A DNA stretch of 64,000 nucleotides. It comes from Pseudomonas triclosanedens (GTDB lineage: Bacteria; Pseudomonadota; Gammaproteobacteria; Pseudomonadales; Pseudomonadaceae). Position numbers and translations under genes: made by a program. Positions 1 through 10,308 of this stretch are shown here, one piece after another; position 1 is the stretch's first letter; each line of letters starts with the position of its first letter. The notes under the pieces were generated by a model. That model ran no database searches, had not been told where the DNA came from, and worked only from the letters and a program-made list of their open reading frames with translations. The stretch spans positions 372,001 to 436,000 of the forward strand of contig NZ_CP113432.1 in assembly GCF_026686735.1 (NCBI RefSeq). The letters are read 5' to 3'.

Positions 1-1245
1 GATATTGCGGCGGTGGCCGCGCACCAGCAGCGCCAGGGTCTGCTGGTCCAGGCGCGAGAAGCCGGCCAGGTCTGAGTGTTCCAGCAGGTACGCTCCGTGC
101 TTGTGGTAGTGATAATGGGCGATGTCCAGGCCCAGCTCATGGACGCGCGCGCCCCACATCAGCAGTTCGCGGTGCCATTCGTCCTTCAGTTCCCAGGCGT
201 CGGCGACCTGCTCCAGCGACTCCAGGGCCTTGGCTTCGACGCGCGCGGCCTGTTCCGGGTCGACGTGGTAGCGCTCCATGAGGGCACCGATGGTGCGCTC
301 GCGGACGTCCTCGTGGTGGTGGCGGCCAAGCAGATCGTAGAGCACACCCTCGCGCAGCGCGCCCTCGGAGTGCGTCATGCGGGTCAGTTCGAGGGCATCG
401 AACAGCGCCTCGAGGATCGCCAGGCCGGCCGGGAAGATGGGCCGGCGATCCGGCTTGATGCCGTCGATGTCGAGCTTCTCGGCCTCACCCAGCTTGAACA
501 TCTTGCGCTTGAGCCAGGCCAGCCCCTCGGGATTGATCTCGCCGTTGCCGTGGCCGCCGGCCTGGATCGCCAGGCAGATGGCGCGGATGGTGCCCGAGGC
601 GCCGACCGCTTCGTCCCAGCCCAGGCGGCGCAGGCTGTTCTCGATACTCATCAGCTCCAGGCGGGCCGAGGTGTAGGCCTGGGCGTATCGCGCCGGGGTG
701 ATCTTGCCGTCCTTGAAGTAGCGCTGGGTGAAGCTCACGCAACCCATCTGCAGGCTTTCGCGCAGTTGCGATTCGAACTGCTGGCCGATGATGAACTCGG
801 TGCTGCCGCCACCGATGTCGACGACCAGGCGCTTGCCCGGATTGTCCGGCAGGGTATGCGATACGCCCAGGTAGATCAGGCGTGCTTCCTCACGCCCGGA
901 GATGACCTCCACCGGGTGGCCGAGAATCTGGTCGGCGACGCGGATGAATTCGGCGCGGTTGCGTGCCTCGCGCAGGGCGTTGGTACCCACTACCCGCACC
1001 GAGCCGGGCGGCATGCCATTGATGAATTGGGCGAACTGCTTGAGGCAGTCGTAGCCGCGCTGCATGGCCTCGGGGGTCAGCAGGCGGTCTTCACCGATGC
1101 CTGCCGCCAACTGGACCTTCTCGCCCAGCCGCTCAAGGATGCGGATCTCACCGTGATCGGCCTTCGCCAAAACCATGTGGAAACTGTTCGAGCCCAGGTC
1201 AATGGCTGCGATCATCGGAAAGGTTTTGGCTGGGGTATGAGGCAT
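1..1245 (-). CDS. ppx: Exopolyphosphatase Ppx (C-terminus beyond window)
   Basis: Cytosolic enzyme that removes terminal phosphate from inorganic polyphosphate chains (Ppx/GppA family, ASKHA fold). Manual minus-strand translation gives 415 residues of an expected ~500, so the C-terminus runs off the left edge. Visible motifs are the N-terminal phosphate-binding segment [18 protein letters not shown], the [10 protein letters not shown] segment and the second nucleotide-binding loop [16 protein letters not shown]-like C-terminal sequence (RGHRRNI) is reached at the edge. I chose the ATG at 1245; a second in-frame ATG at 1215 lies just before the conserved AAIDLGSN and would also give an intact domain. 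It is divergent from trxA, as in P. aeruginosa. Identification is very secure, the exact start less so. Confidence 0.95.
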   Translation of the reverse strand, partial: MPHTPAKTFPMIAAIDLGSNSFHMVLAKADHGEIRILERLGEKVQLAAGIGEDRLLTPEAMQRGYDCLKQFAQFINGMPPGSVRVVGTNALREARNRAEFIRVADQILGHPVEVISGREEARLIYLGVSHTLPDNPGKRLVVDIGGGSTEFIIGQQFESQLRESLQMGCVSFTQRYFKDGKITPARYAQAYTSARLELMSIENSLRRLGWDEAVGASGTIRAICLAIQAGGHGNGEINPEGLAWLKRKMFKLGEAEKLDIDGIKPDRRPIFPAGLAILEALFDALELTRMTHSEGALREGVLYDLLGRHHHEDVRERTIGALMERYHVDPEQAARVEAKALESLEQVADAWELKDEWHRELLMWGARVHELGLDIAHYHYHKHGAYLLEHSDLAGFSRLDQQTLALLVRGHRRNI

Positions 1246-1390
1246 AGGGGGAGGTCCGGAAAAATACGGAAGGTATCCTGCCATTTTAGGCAGTTAGTGC
1301 CAATGAAGGGGGTGTCACTGATCAGCAGGCGCCGCGCCAGCGATAGATACACTCAATCAGCTGCGCCTTTCGGTGCGGGCCGAGGCGGGC

Positions 1391-1396
1391 TATGAT
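1391..1396 (+). promoter_or_regulatory. Candidate -10 box for trxA
   Basis: TATGAT lies 40 bases before the trxA start in the ppx-trxA divergent region and fits a sigma70 -10 element. No convincing -35 hexamer is visible 16-18 bases upstream, so this is tentative. Confidence 0.3.
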
Positions 1397-1435
1397 GGCG
1401 GACACTTTTTCGCATCCGATTGACGGAGAGAATAC

Positions 1436-1762
1436 ATGAGCGAACATATCGTCAATGTTACCGATGCCAGCTTCGAACAGGACGTGCTGAAGGCCGATGG
1501 TCCTGTGCTGGTCGACTACTGGGCCGAATGGTGCGGCCCGTGCAAGATGATCGCCCCGGTACTCGACGAGATCGCCAAGGACTATCAGGGCAAGCTGAAG
1601 GTCTGCAAGCTGAACATCGACGAGAACCAGGACACCCCGCCGAAGTACGGCGTGCGCGGTATCCCGACCCTGATGCTGTTCAAGGGCGGCAACGTCGAAG
1701 CGACCAAGGTCGGCGCGCTGTCCAAGTCGCAACTGGCAGCCTTCCTCGACAGCAACATCTGA
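1436..1762 (+). CDS. trxA: Thioredoxin 1
   Basis: Small cytosolic dithiol-disulfide oxidoreductase that reduces protein disulfides using electrons from thioredoxin reductase. The 108-residue length is typical for the family. The active site WCGPC is at residues ~32-36 within [20 protein letters not shown], and the cis-proline loop RGIPTL is present. The start is preceded by a GGAGA ribosome-binding site. The gene is monocistronic by appearance: divergent ppx lies upstream and a strong intrinsic terminator follows 20 bases after the stop, before rho. The trxA-rho arrangement is common in gammaproteobacteria. Confidence 0.99.
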   Translation: MSEHIVNVTDASFEQDVLKADGPVLVDYWAEWCGPCKMIAPVLDEIAKDYQGKLKVCKLNIDENQDTPPKYGVRGIPTLMLFKGGNVEATKVGALSKSQLAAFLDSNI

Positions 1763-1782
1763 TTGTCGAAGTCGTTCGAAAG

Positions 1783-1809
1783 GCCCCGCATTCTGGCGGG
1801 GCTTTTTTG
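1783..1809 (+). terminator. Intrinsic terminator of trxA
   Basis: GCCCCGC (1783-1789) pairs with GCGGGGC (1796-1802) around a 6-base loop and is followed immediately by a run of six T. Confidence 0.92.
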
Positions 1810-2002
1810 TTTTTCCCTCTAGACGCTCCCCGAGTCGGGTGTTAAATTCGGGCACACAACGATTGTTTCGTTGTCCCCTGCAAGCCGTCGCCGACGCACT
1901 TCCTATTCGAATTCCAAGCGATCCTGTCCGTCATCTACGGCACGGCTCTTCAAGCATCACGCTTGTTCCCTTTTCCCCTTTCAGCGTATTTACGTCCCTT
2001 CT

Positions 2003-3265
<1,263 letters not shown>

Positions 3266-3321
3266 AGTCGCCGGCAAAACTGTTCTGCCGTTGTCACCTT
3301 GACTCGCTTCAGCAATGCCAC

Positions 3322-3351
3322 AAGGCCGGGGAAACCCGGCCTTCGTGTTTC
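3322..3351 (+). terminator. Intrinsic terminator of rho
   Basis: AAGGCCGGG (3322-3330) and CCCGGCCTT (3335-3343) form a 9-bp stem with a GAAA tetraloop, followed by a T-rich tail (cgtgtttc). Confidence 0.85.
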
Positions 3352-3408
3352 TGCCAGGCGGCGATAGGCGGTAGACTGTCGCATCATCCTGCCGCCATCG
3401 AGACCCTC

Positions 3409-4875
3409 ATGCAGTATCGCGACCTGCGCGAGTTCATCGCTGCCCTGGAGCAGCGCGGACAGCTCAAGCGCATCCAGGCCCCGGTATCCCCGGTGCTGGA
3501 AATGACCGAGGTGTGCGACCGCACCCTGCGCGCCAAGGGCCCGGCCCTGCTGTTCGAAAAGCCTACTGGCTACGACATTCCCGTGCTCGGCAACCTGTTC
3601 GGCACGCCCGGGCGCGTGGCTCTTGGAATGGGCGCCGAGGACGTTTCCGAACTGCGCGAGATCGGCAAGCTGCTGGCTTTCCTCAAGGAGCCCGAGCCGC
3701 CCAGAGGGCTGAAGGACGCGTGGTCCAAGCTTCCGATCTTCAAGAAGGTCATCAGCATGGCGCCCAAGGTCCTGAAAGATGCGCCGTGCCAGGAAGTGAT
3801 CGAGGAGGGCGAGGATGTCGACCTGTCCAAGCTGCCGGTGCAGACCTGCTGGCCGGGCGACGTCGCGCCGCTGATCACCTGGGGCCTGACCGTTACCCGG
3901 GGGCCGAACAAGGAACGGCAGAACCTCGGCATCTACCGCCAGCAGGTGATCGGGCGCAACAAAGTCATCATGCGCTGGCTCAGCCACCGGGGCGGCGCGC
4001 TGGACTATCGCGAGTGGTGCCAGAAGCATCCTGACAAGCCCTATCCCGTGGCCGTGGCCCTGGGGGCGGATCCCGCGACCATCCTCGGCGCCGTGACGCC
4101 AGTGCCGGACACTCTCTCCGAGTACGCCTTCGCCGGCCTGCTGCGCGGGCACAAGACCGAACTGGTGAAGTGCGTCGGCAGCGACCTGCAGGTGCCCGCC
4201 AGTGCCGAAATCGTCCTCGAGGGCGTGATCCACCCCGGCGAGATGGCCGATGAAGGCCCGTACGGCGACCACACCGGCTACTACAACGAGGTGGACCGCT
4301 TCCCGGTGTTCACCGTCGAGCGCATTACTCGCCGGCAGAAACCCATCTACCACAGCACCTACACCGGCCGTCCGCCGGATGAGCCGGCGATCCTTGGCGT
4401 AGCGTTGAATGAAGTCTTCGTGCCGATCCTGCAGAAGCAGTTCCCCGAGATCACCGACTTCTACCTGCCGCCCGAAGGCTGTTCCTACCGCATGGCGGTG
4501 GTGACCATGAAGAAGCAGTACCCCGGGCATGCCAAGCGCGTGATGCTGGGTGTCTGGTCGTTCCTGCGACAGTTCATGTACACCAAGTTCGTTATCGTCA
4601 CCGACGATGACATCAACGCCCGCGACTGGGACGACGTGATCTGGGCCATCACCACGCGCATGGACCCCAAGCGCGACACCGTGATGATCGATAACACGCC
4701 GATCGACTACCTCGACTTCGCCTCGCCGATTTCCGGGCTGGGTTCGAAGATGGGCCTGGACGCCACCCACAAGTGGCCGGGTGAGACCAGCCGCGAATGG
4801 GGCCGGGTAATCGAGAAGGACCCGGCGGTAACCCGCCGCGTCGACGAGATCTGGGCGAGCCTGGGCATCGATTGA
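3409..4875 (+). CDS. ubiD: 3-octaprenyl-4-hydroxybenzoate decarboxylase UbiD
   Basis: Prenyl-FMN-dependent decarboxylase of ubiquinone biosynthesis, acting after UbiA; the cofactor is made by UbiX. The 488-residue length matches the family (E. coli 497). Recognisable UbiD elements are the N-terminal [14 protein letters not shown], the prFMN/metal-binding stretch around [13 protein letters not shown], and the acidic catalytic region [20 protein letters not shown] that supplies the conserved Glu and Asp. It follows the rho terminator in its own unit, in the same order as recalled for P. aeruginosa. The only start consistent with family alignment is ATG 3409. Confidence 0.97.
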   Translation: MQYRDLREFIAALEQRGQLKRIQAPVSPVLEMTEVCDRTLRAKGPALLFEKPTGYDIPVLGNLFGTPGRVALGMGAEDVSELREIGKLLAFLKEPEPPRGLKDAWSKLPIFKKVISMAPKVLKDAPCQEVIEEGEDVDLSKLPVQTCWPGDVAPLITWGLTVTRGPNKERQNLGIYRQQVIGRNKVIMRWLSHRGGALDYREWCQKHPDKPYPVAVALGADPATILGAVTPVPDTLSEYAFAGLLRGHKTELVKCVGSDLQVPASAEIVLEGVIHPGEMADEGPYGDHTGYYNEVDRFPVFTVERITRRQKPIYHSTYTGRPPDEPAILGVALNEVFVPILQKQFPEITDFYLPPEGCSYRMAVVTMKKQYPGHAKRVMLGVWSFLRQFMYTKFVIVTDDDINARDWDDVIWAITTRMDPKRDTVMIDNTPIDYLDFASPISGLGSKMGLDATHKWPGETSREWGRVIEKDPAVTRRVDEIWASLGID

Positions 4876-4985
4876 TTCCCGGGGCAGCCTGGCTCGCTGT
4901 GGCGTGCGGGAAACACGGAGGCGTTTTTGCAGGATGGTGCGGGCGGTGTTCCGCTAGCCCAGGCGATACCCAGGCTGTCGGGAAT

Positions 4986-5013
4986 GATGGGCATCGCTTC
5001 GCTCCACGCCATC
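4986..5013. repeat. Intergenic REP-like stem-loop
   Basis: GATGG (4986-4990) and CCATC (5009-5013) flank a GC-rich core containing ATCGCTTCGCTCCACG. From memory this pattern (GATGGGyATCGC...CCATCC) recurs between genes in genomes of the P. aeruginosa group. Only one clear copy is in this window, so repeat status is inferred. It occupies the 187-base gap between ubiD and the next gene. Confidence 0.4.
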
Positions 5014-5062
5014 CTGCGGTGTAACCGGCGACAGCTCCAATCTAAAAGAACGAGAACAGCGC

Positions 5063-6031
5063 TTGAAAGTGACCTTGCAACCATCCGGCGCCCAGCTCGA
5101 TCTGCGGCCCGGGGAACGTATCCTCGACGGAGCGCGGCGCCTGGGCTACGAGTGCCCGCAAAGCTGCCGCAACGGCAACTGCCACATCTGCGCGGCGCTG
5201 CTGGTGGAAGGCCGCGTGCGCCAGGATGGCGAGGTGCGCGACCACGGTGAACTCTTCACCTGCCTGGCCGAGCCACTGGAAGACTGCGTGCTGCACTGGG
5301 ATGGCGTGCTCGCACCCGGCGAACTGCCGGTGCGCAAGCTGTCCTGCCAGTTGACCCTCTGCGAGCCGGTGGGCGGCGACGTCTGGCGCGTACGCCTGCG
5401 CGCGCCGGCCGGCAAGCCGCCACGCTACCACGCCGGCCAGTACCTGCTGATCGAGCGCGACGGCAGCGACCCCGCAGCCTTCTCCCTGGCCTCTGCACCG
5501 CAGGAAGGGCGGGACCTTGAACTGCACATCCTGGCCCGCGAGAGCAGCGCCATCGACCTGGTGGCGCAACTGCAGCGCGACCGCTTCGCCCGCGTGCAGA
5601 TGCCATTCGGCGACGCCCACCTGGCCGACCTCCCGGATGGGCCGCTGGTGCTCATCGCAGCAGGCACCGGCATGGCGCAGATGCACAGCCTGATCGAATA
5701 TTGCCGCGCCTCCGGCTTCGCCCATCCGGTGCATTTGTACTGGGGCGTGCGCCGCCCGGAGGACTTCTACGAACTGCCGCACTGGGAGCAGTGGCAAGGC
5801 GTGCCCAATCTGCATCTGCACAGGATTGTCAGCGACCTCTGCGGCTGGCAGGGACGTTGTGGGCTGCTGCACGAGGCCGTATGCGAAGACTTCGCCGACC
5901 TCTCGGGCCTGCGCGTATACGCCAGCGGCTCGCCGGCGATGGTCTATGGCACCCTCGATGCGTTGGTGGCGGCAGGCATGGACCCGCACCAGATGCGCGC
6001 CGACGTGTTCGCCTACGCCCCGCGCGGCTGA
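5063..6031 (+). CDS. [2Fe-2S] ferredoxin-FAD-NAD(P)H reductase fusion
   Basis: A 322-residue soluble electron-transfer flavoprotein. An N-terminal plant-type ferredoxin domain (~1-85) carries C35-x4-C40-x2-C43 and a distal C67. It is followed by a ferredoxin-reductase FAD domain (RYHAGQYLLIERDG and AFSLASAP) and an NAD(P)-binding domain (LIAAGTGMAQMHSLIEYC) ending in the typical VFAYAPRG-like tail. Such proteins are often annotated CDP-6-deoxy-3,4-glucoseen reductase by homology to AscD; no deoxysugar genes are nearby, so that substrate is unlikely. A role as reductase partner of an oxygenase or in ubiquinone or aromatic metabolism is possible but unproven. The start is TTG 5063, because homology begins immediately there and no ATG fits. 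Confidence 0.88.
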   Translation: MKVTLQPSGAQLDLRPGERILDGARRLGYECPQSCRNGNCHICAALLVEGRVRQDGEVRDHGELFTCLAEPLEDCVLHWDGVLAPGELPVRKLSCQLTLCEPVGGDVWRVRLRAPAGKPPRYHAGQYLLIERDGSDPAAFSLASAPQEGRDLELHILARESSAIDLVAQLQRDRFARVQMPFGDAHLADLPDGPLVLIAAGTGMAQMHSLIEYCRASGFAHPVHLYWGVRRPEDFYELPHWEQWQGVPNLHLHRIVSDLCGWQGRCGLLHEAVCEDFADLSGLRVYASGSPAMVYGTLDALVAAGMDPHQMRADVFAYAPRG

Positions 6032-6153
6032 CTCAAGCGCCTGGCGTCGTTGGAGCGCTTCGCCGTGCCGGTCGCACTGTCTTCGGCGCCCCGCCTGGCC
6101 ATGCAGCCGACTCAACCCCGCGTTCCCGGAGGATACTCCCCTGTAGTTTCGTG

Positions 6154-6183
6154 GGGCGGATAACGCTGGCGCGTTGTGCGCCC
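6154..6183. repeat. GGGCGGATAACGC-type stem-loop between convergent genes
   Basis: GGGCGGATAACGC (6154-6166) and GCGTTGTGCGCCC (6171-6183) form an imperfect hairpin with a TGGC loop, lying directly between the ends of two convergent genes. It resembles a repeat family common between genes in this Pseudomonas group (recalled, not searched). It may act as a bidirectional terminator, though neither strand has a T tract. Confidence 0.5.
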
Positions 6184-6185
6184 GA

Positions 6186-7106
6186 CTATTCGGTCGAATC
6201 AGTCATGTGGGCCGCGCGTGGCGAGAACTCTTCCTGCAACGCCGCCCGAATCCACTCCTCGAACCACGCCACGTCGGCGCCGATCGCGCCGGTGGGCAGC
6301 AGCAGCTGATAGCTCTCCAGTGGTACTTCCTCGGGCAGCGGGCGCACCAGCGTGCCCGCGGCGAGCTGGTGCTTGACCAGGACCTGGTTGGCCAGGGCGA
6401 TGCCGTGGCCGGACTCGGCCATGGACAGTGCGTGATCGTTGCTGACGTAGAGCACGTCCGGGCTTACCCGCAGGTCCAGGCCGATGGTGGATAGCCAGAG
6501 GTTCCACCATTCGCCGTCGTCCACATGGATCAGCTCGTGCCGCGCCAGGTCCTGCGCGCTCGCCAGCGGGCCGTACTCGGCCAGGTAGGAGGGTGAGCAG
6601 ACTGGAAACACGGCCGGGCGGATCAGCGTGGTGCGGCATTGCGGGTAGATGCCCGGCAGGCCGTAGACGATGCCAAGGTCCGCAGTCTTGCCGTCCACCT
6701 CGGTGAAGGTCGGGTTCGGTTCCACTGCCACCTTCAGGCCCGGGCGCAGTTGCCTCAGGCTCTCCAGGCGCGGCATCAGCCAGCGCTTGGCGAAGGCCGG
6801 TACCACCATGATCTTCAGCCAGCGCGCCGTGCCGCCGGGAGCCAGTTCGTGGCCGGCGTCGGCGATCTGTTGCAGGGCTGTGGATATCTTCGCGTAGTAG
6901 CGCTGTCCGGCGGGCGTGAGACTCACCCCGCGTGGTGTGCGCTCGAACAGTTGCACGCCCAGCCAGTCCTCCAGCAGCTTGACGTGGCGGCCGATGGCCG
7001 GCTGCGTCACGTGCAGGACCTTCGATGCGGCGACATAGCTGCCCAGCCGGGCGGCGGCTTCGAATGCGCGGACGGCATTGAGCGGCGGAAGACGCTGGAT
7101 GGACAT
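6186..7106 (-). CDS. LysR-family regulator, GcvA-like, of the malonyl-amide block
   Basis: A 306-residue LysR-type transcriptional regulator. The winged helix-turn-helix is at ~1-65 (PLNAVRAFEAAARLGSYVAASKVLHVTQPAIGRHVKLLE), followed by an effector-binding domain (~90-300). The N-terminus MSIQRLPPLNAVRAFEAAAR is typical of the GcvA/AmpR subgroup. It is divergent from the ABC transporter-amidase-malonate genes across a 228-base intergenic region containing a perfect dyad at 7161-7177. This is the classical layout in which a LysR protein activates the neighbouring operon in response to its substrate. The effector is unknown; malonate, a malonyl amide or a CoA intermediate would fit. Confidence 0.9.
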   Translation of the reverse strand: MSIQRLPPLNAVRAFEAAARLGSYVAASKVLHVTQPAIGRHVKLLEDWLGVQLFERTPRGVSLTPAGQRYYAKISTALQQIADAGHELAPGGTARWLKIMVVPAFAKRWLMPRLESLRQLRPGLKVAVEPNPTFTEVDGKTADLGIVYGLPGIYPQCRTTLIRPAVFPVCSPSYLAEYGPLASAQDLARHELIHVDDGEWWNLWLSTIGLDLRVSPDVLYVSNDHALSMAESGHGIALANQVLVKHQLAAGTLVRPLPEEVPLESYQLLLPTGAIGADVAWFEEWIRAALQEEFSPRAAHMTDSTE

Positions 7107-7160
7107 CGATACTGCCTCTGCGGTGAGCTGTTAGTTTTTTTAATATCGACTGTAAGAAAA

Positions 7161-7177
7161 TTGAGCTTTCCGCTCAA
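7161..7177. promoter_or_regulatory. Candidate LysR operator dyad
   Basis: TTGAGC-TTTCC-GCTCAA is a perfect 6-bp inverted repeat with a 5-bp spacer. It lies 55 bases upstream of the LysR start and 158 bases upstream of the ATPase gene. Its position between divergent genes fits a LysR binding site. It does not match the simplest T-N11-A form, so assignment to this regulator is inference. Confidence 0.5.
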
Positions 7178-7334
7178 CCGCCTTTCTTCGACTATCCGTC
7201 CCAGCAGCACCACCAGAAATGTGAGCCGAACACACGGCCAACGCTGCATCCGGCGTTTCTCTAGTCCTGCCAGAACAACTACAAGACCCCCGGCCGCCAT
7301 CGTGCGGCGGACGGGAAGGAACCGGAGGTTTTAC

Positions 7335-8453
7335 ATGAGTGCCCTGCACAGCCTGCAGACGGCCGCGGTCTCCATCCGCTCCGTGCGCAAGGTCTACGGC
7401 GATCCGGCCAGCGGTCCCGTCGCATTGAAGTGCGTCGACCTGGACATCTGCGACAACGAATTCTTCACCCTGCTCGGCCCTTCGGGCTGCGGCAAGACCA
7501 CCCTCCTGCGCATGATCGCCGGCTTCGAGTTCCCCACCAGCGGGGAAATCCAGCTCTACGGCGAGAACATCGCCGACCGGCCGCCCTTCGCGCGCCCGGT
7601 GAACACAGTGTTCCAGCACTATGCACTGTTCCCGCACATGACCATCGCCGAGAACCTCGCCTTCGGCCTGGAATCCCACCCGATGGGCCAGCGCATGAGC
7701 CGGGCGCAGGTCGCCGAGCGCGTTCGCGAAATGCTCGCCCTGGTGCAGATGGAGCGCTTCGCCCAGCGCAAGCCGACGCAGCTTTCCGGCGGCCAGCAGC
7801 AGCGCGTCGCCCTGGCCCGCGCATTGGCGCCGCACCCCAAGGTGCTTCTGCTCGACGAGCCGCTTTCTGCCCTGGACCTCAAGTTGCGCCAGGCCATGCG
7901 CGAAGAGCTGAAGACGATCCAGTCCAAGACCGGCATCACCTTCATCTTCGTCACCCATGACCAGGAAGAAGCGCTGACCATGTCCGACCGCATCGCCGTG
8001 CTGTCCGAGGGCGAAGTGCAGCAGGTAGGTCGCCCGGACGATATCTACGAGCGTCCGCGCAACCGCTTCGTCGCCGACTTCATCGGTGAAACCAACTTCC
8101 TCCCGGCTCGCGTCGAGAACTTCGATGGCCAGGGCGCGCAGTACCGCATTCCGGGCGACCAACTGATCCAGGCCGAAGCCCGCGACGGCCTGAAGGCCGG
8201 CGCCGACGTCACCCTGTCGATCCGTCCCGAGCGCCTGCAACTGGTCGCCGAGGGAACCCCTGCCGCCACGCCCTGCACGGTCGTTGCACAGATCTACCTG
8301 GGCACCGACCTGCAGTACCAGGTCAGCCTCGCCGATGGCACGCGCCTGACCGTGCGTGCGCCCAACAGCGCCGGCCAGCGTCAGCGCCTGGCGGCCGGGC
8401 AACGCGCCGGGCTGCTGTTCGAAACCGGCAGCGCCAGCGTCCTGCTGGACTGA
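7335..8453 (+). CDS. ABC importer ATPase, spermidine/putrescine (PotA) type
   Basis: Nucleotide-binding subunit of a polyamine/opine-type ABC importer, 372 residues. Walker A is GPSGCGKTT, the signature LSGGQQQRVALARAL, Walker B VLLLDEPLSALD, and the H-loop FVTHDQEEA. A C-terminal TOBE domain (~290-370) is typical of PotA/FbpC/MalK-type ATPases. ATG 7335 has a strong GGAGG site 6 bases upstream; the open frame continues far upstream but lacks homology there. It is the first gene of a co-directional set continuing through both permeases, the binding protein, amidase, and malonyl-CoA decarboxylase and synthetase, which suggests uptake of a cationic or amide nitrogen compound rather than a true polyamine. 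Confidence 0.93.
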   Translation: MSALHSLQTAAVSIRSVRKVYGDPASGPVALKCVDLDICDNEFFTLLGPSGCGKTTLLRMIAGFEFPTSGEIQLYGENIADRPPFARPVNTVFQHYALFPHMTIAENLAFGLESHPMGQRMSRAQVAERVREMLALVQMERFAQRKPTQLSGGQQQRVALARALAPHPKVLLLDEPLSALDLKLRQAMREELKTIQSKTGITFIFVTHDQEEALTMSDRIAVLSEGEVQQVGRPDDIYERPRNRFVADFIGETNFLPARVENFDGQGAQYRIPGDQLIQAEARDGLKAGADVTLSIRPERLQLVAEGTPAATPCTVVAQIYLGTDLQYQVSLADGTRLTVRAPNSAGQRQRLAAGQRAGLLFETGSASVLLD

Positions 8454-8465
8454 GCGGGGGTGAGC

Positions 8466-9389
8466 ATGAACCAGATATCCACCACCGGCGGTACGCTGGA
8501 GCGGCGCAAGGCGCTGAGGAGCTTCCTCGGCGTGTCGCCTGCGCTGGTCTCCATCGGGCTGTTCCTGATCGTGCCGATCTTCATCGTGATCGGCTACTCG
8601 CTGATGCAGGCCAACCCCTATGGCGGGGTGAATCCGCATTTCAGCGTCGACGCTTACGTCTCGCTGCTGTTCGAGCGCCAGCTCGACGATAGCCTGGCCT
8701 TCGCCGATTCCTACGTGATGATCGCCCTGCGTTCCATCGGCATCGCCGCCGCGACCACCGCCATCACCCTGCTGGTGGGCTTTCCGGTGGCGGTATGGCT
8801 GGCGATGCAGCCGACGCACCGTCGCGGCCTGCTGATCTTCCTGATCACCGTGCCGTTCTGGGCCAACCTGCTGATCCGCACCTATGCCTGGATTCTGCTG
8901 TTGCGCGGTACTGGCGTGGTCAACGGCACGTTGATGAGCCTAGGCATCATCCACCAGCCGCTGAACATGCTCTACACCGACGGCGCCGTGCTGCTGGGGC
9001 TCGTCTACACCTACGCGCCGTTCGTGGTGCTGCCGATCTATGCAACCCTCGAGAAGATGGACATGCGCCTGCTCGAAGCGGCCCAGGACCTCTATGCCGG
9101 ACGCATCCGCACCCTGCGCAAGGTGGTCCTGCCGATCGCTCGTCCGGGGATTCTCGCTGGCGCCATCCTCACATTCGTCCCCTGCCTGGGCGCGATGATC
9201 GCCCCCGAGCTGCTCGGCGGCGGTACCAAGATGATGCTTGGCAACCTGATCTTCCGGCAGTTCAGCGACTCGCGGAACTGGCCCTTCGGCGCTGCGCTAT
9301 CGCTGGTGCTGATGGCGGCGGTGATGCTGGTGCTGATGTTCTACGCGATGCGCGCCGAGCGCCTGCGCATCGCACGGGGAGGTGAATGA
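8466..9389 (+). CDS. ABC importer permease, PotB type
   Basis: Inner-membrane permease of 307 residues with about six membrane helices (the first at ~25-48, VSIGLFLIVPIFIVIGYSL) and the EAA loop EAAQDLYAGRIRTLRKVVLP that contacts the ATPase. An in-frame GTG lies at 8460, but the ATG at 8466 is better placed behind the GGGGGTGA ribosome-binding site. It is 12 bases downstream of the ATPase stop and overlaps the next permease by 4 bases (ATGA), so translational coupling is likely. Confidence 0.92.
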   Translation: MNQISTTGGTLERRKALRSFLGVSPALVSIGLFLIVPIFIVIGYSLMQANPYGGVNPHFSVDAYVSLLFERQLDDSLAFADSYVMIALRSIGIAAATTAITLLVGFPVAVWLAMQPTHRRGLLIFLITVPFWANLLIRTYAWILLLRGTGVVNGTLMSLGIIHQPLNMLYTDGAVLLGLVYTYAPFVVLPIYATLEKMDMRLLEAAQDLYAGRIRTLRKVVLPIARPGILAGAILTFVPCLGAMIAPELLGGGTKMMLGNLIFRQFSDSRNWPFGAALSLVLMAAVMLVLMFYAMRAERLRIARGGE

Positions 9390-10195
9390 TGCTCTCGCTG
9401 CTGCGCAAACGCCGCCTCGGCGTACAGGACTTCCCCGGCTTCGGCGGGCTGAGTTTCCTGTTCTACCTGTACCTCTACGCGCCCATCGTGGTTCTGGTGG
9501 TGCTTTCGTTCAACGCCAACCAGTCCGCCACCGTGTGGACCGGCTTCAGCCTCGACTGGTATCGCGCCGCGTTCGCCAACCAGGCGTTGCGCCAGGCTGC
9601 CGGCAACAGCCTGCTGATAGCCGTGTGCGCCAGCCTGATCGCCACTGTCATCGCCACCCTGGCTGCGCTGGGCACCTCACGCGGTGCCAGGTTCAAGGGC
9701 CTGCGGCTGTCGATGGGCGCGATCATGCTGCCGCTGGTGCTGCCGGAGATCGTGGTCGGCGTCGCCACCCTGGCGCTGTTTTCCACCCTCGGCCTGTCGC
9801 TGGGCTACGGCAACCTGATCATCGCCCACACGGTGTTCTGCATCCCGTTCGCCTACCTGCCGATCCGTGCGCGCCTGAACGACATGGACCTGTCCCTGGA
9901 GAACGCCGCCGCCGACCTTTACGCCGGTCCCTGGCGGACCTTCCGCAAGGTCACGCTGCCGTTGCTGACGCCGGGGATCGTCTCCGGGCTGATGCTGGCC
10001 TTCATCGTGTCGCTGGATAACTTCGTGATCTCGATGATGGTCTCCCAGGCCGGAACCACCACGCTGCCGATCTTCATCTTCGGCCTGCTGCGGATGGGCG
10101 TGACGCCCGATGTGAACGCGGTATCGACCCTGATCCTTGGCGTTTCCGTGCTGTTCGTAACCCTGTCCTACCTGCTTGGCAAGAAGAAAGCCTGA
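9386..10195 (+). CDS. ABC importer permease, PotC type
   Basis: Second permease of the importer, 269 residues, with six predicted helices (the first at ~24-46, LSFLFYLYLYAPIVVLVVLSF) and the EAA-type loop ENAAADLYAGPWRTFRKVTLP. A double ATG at 9386/9389 follows GGGGAGG; either could be used. The gene overlaps the preceding permease stop. It pairs with the PotB-type subunit to form the heterodimeric pore. Confidence 0.92.
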   Translation: MMLSLLRKRRLGVQDFPGFGGLSFLFYLYLYAPIVVLVVLSFNANQSATVWTGFSLDWYRAAFANQALRQAAGNSLLIAVCASLIATVIATLAALGTSRGARFKGLRLSMGAIMLPLVLPEIVVGVATLALFSTLGLSLGYGNLIIAHTVFCIPFAYLPIRARLNDMDLSLENAAADLYAGPWRTFRKVTLPLLTPGIVSGLMLAFIVSLDNFVISMMVSQAGTTTLPIFIFGLLRMGVTPDVNAVSTLILGVSVLFVTLSYLLGKKKA

Positions 10196-10308
10196 GAGCC
10201 CGCCCCATGCCTGTCCGAGCTTGCCCATACGTCGTTGGAAACAGCCTCGTCCGGACTGCGCTCGATCAGGCCCCGAACGGACTCTTCGCCCACATTCCGG
10301 AGAACAAG

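Noticed and set aside
1871..2002. N-terminal extension of Rho
   Set aside because: Open only by chance; the conserved Rho N-terminus starts at 2003 and the resulting length matches the family.
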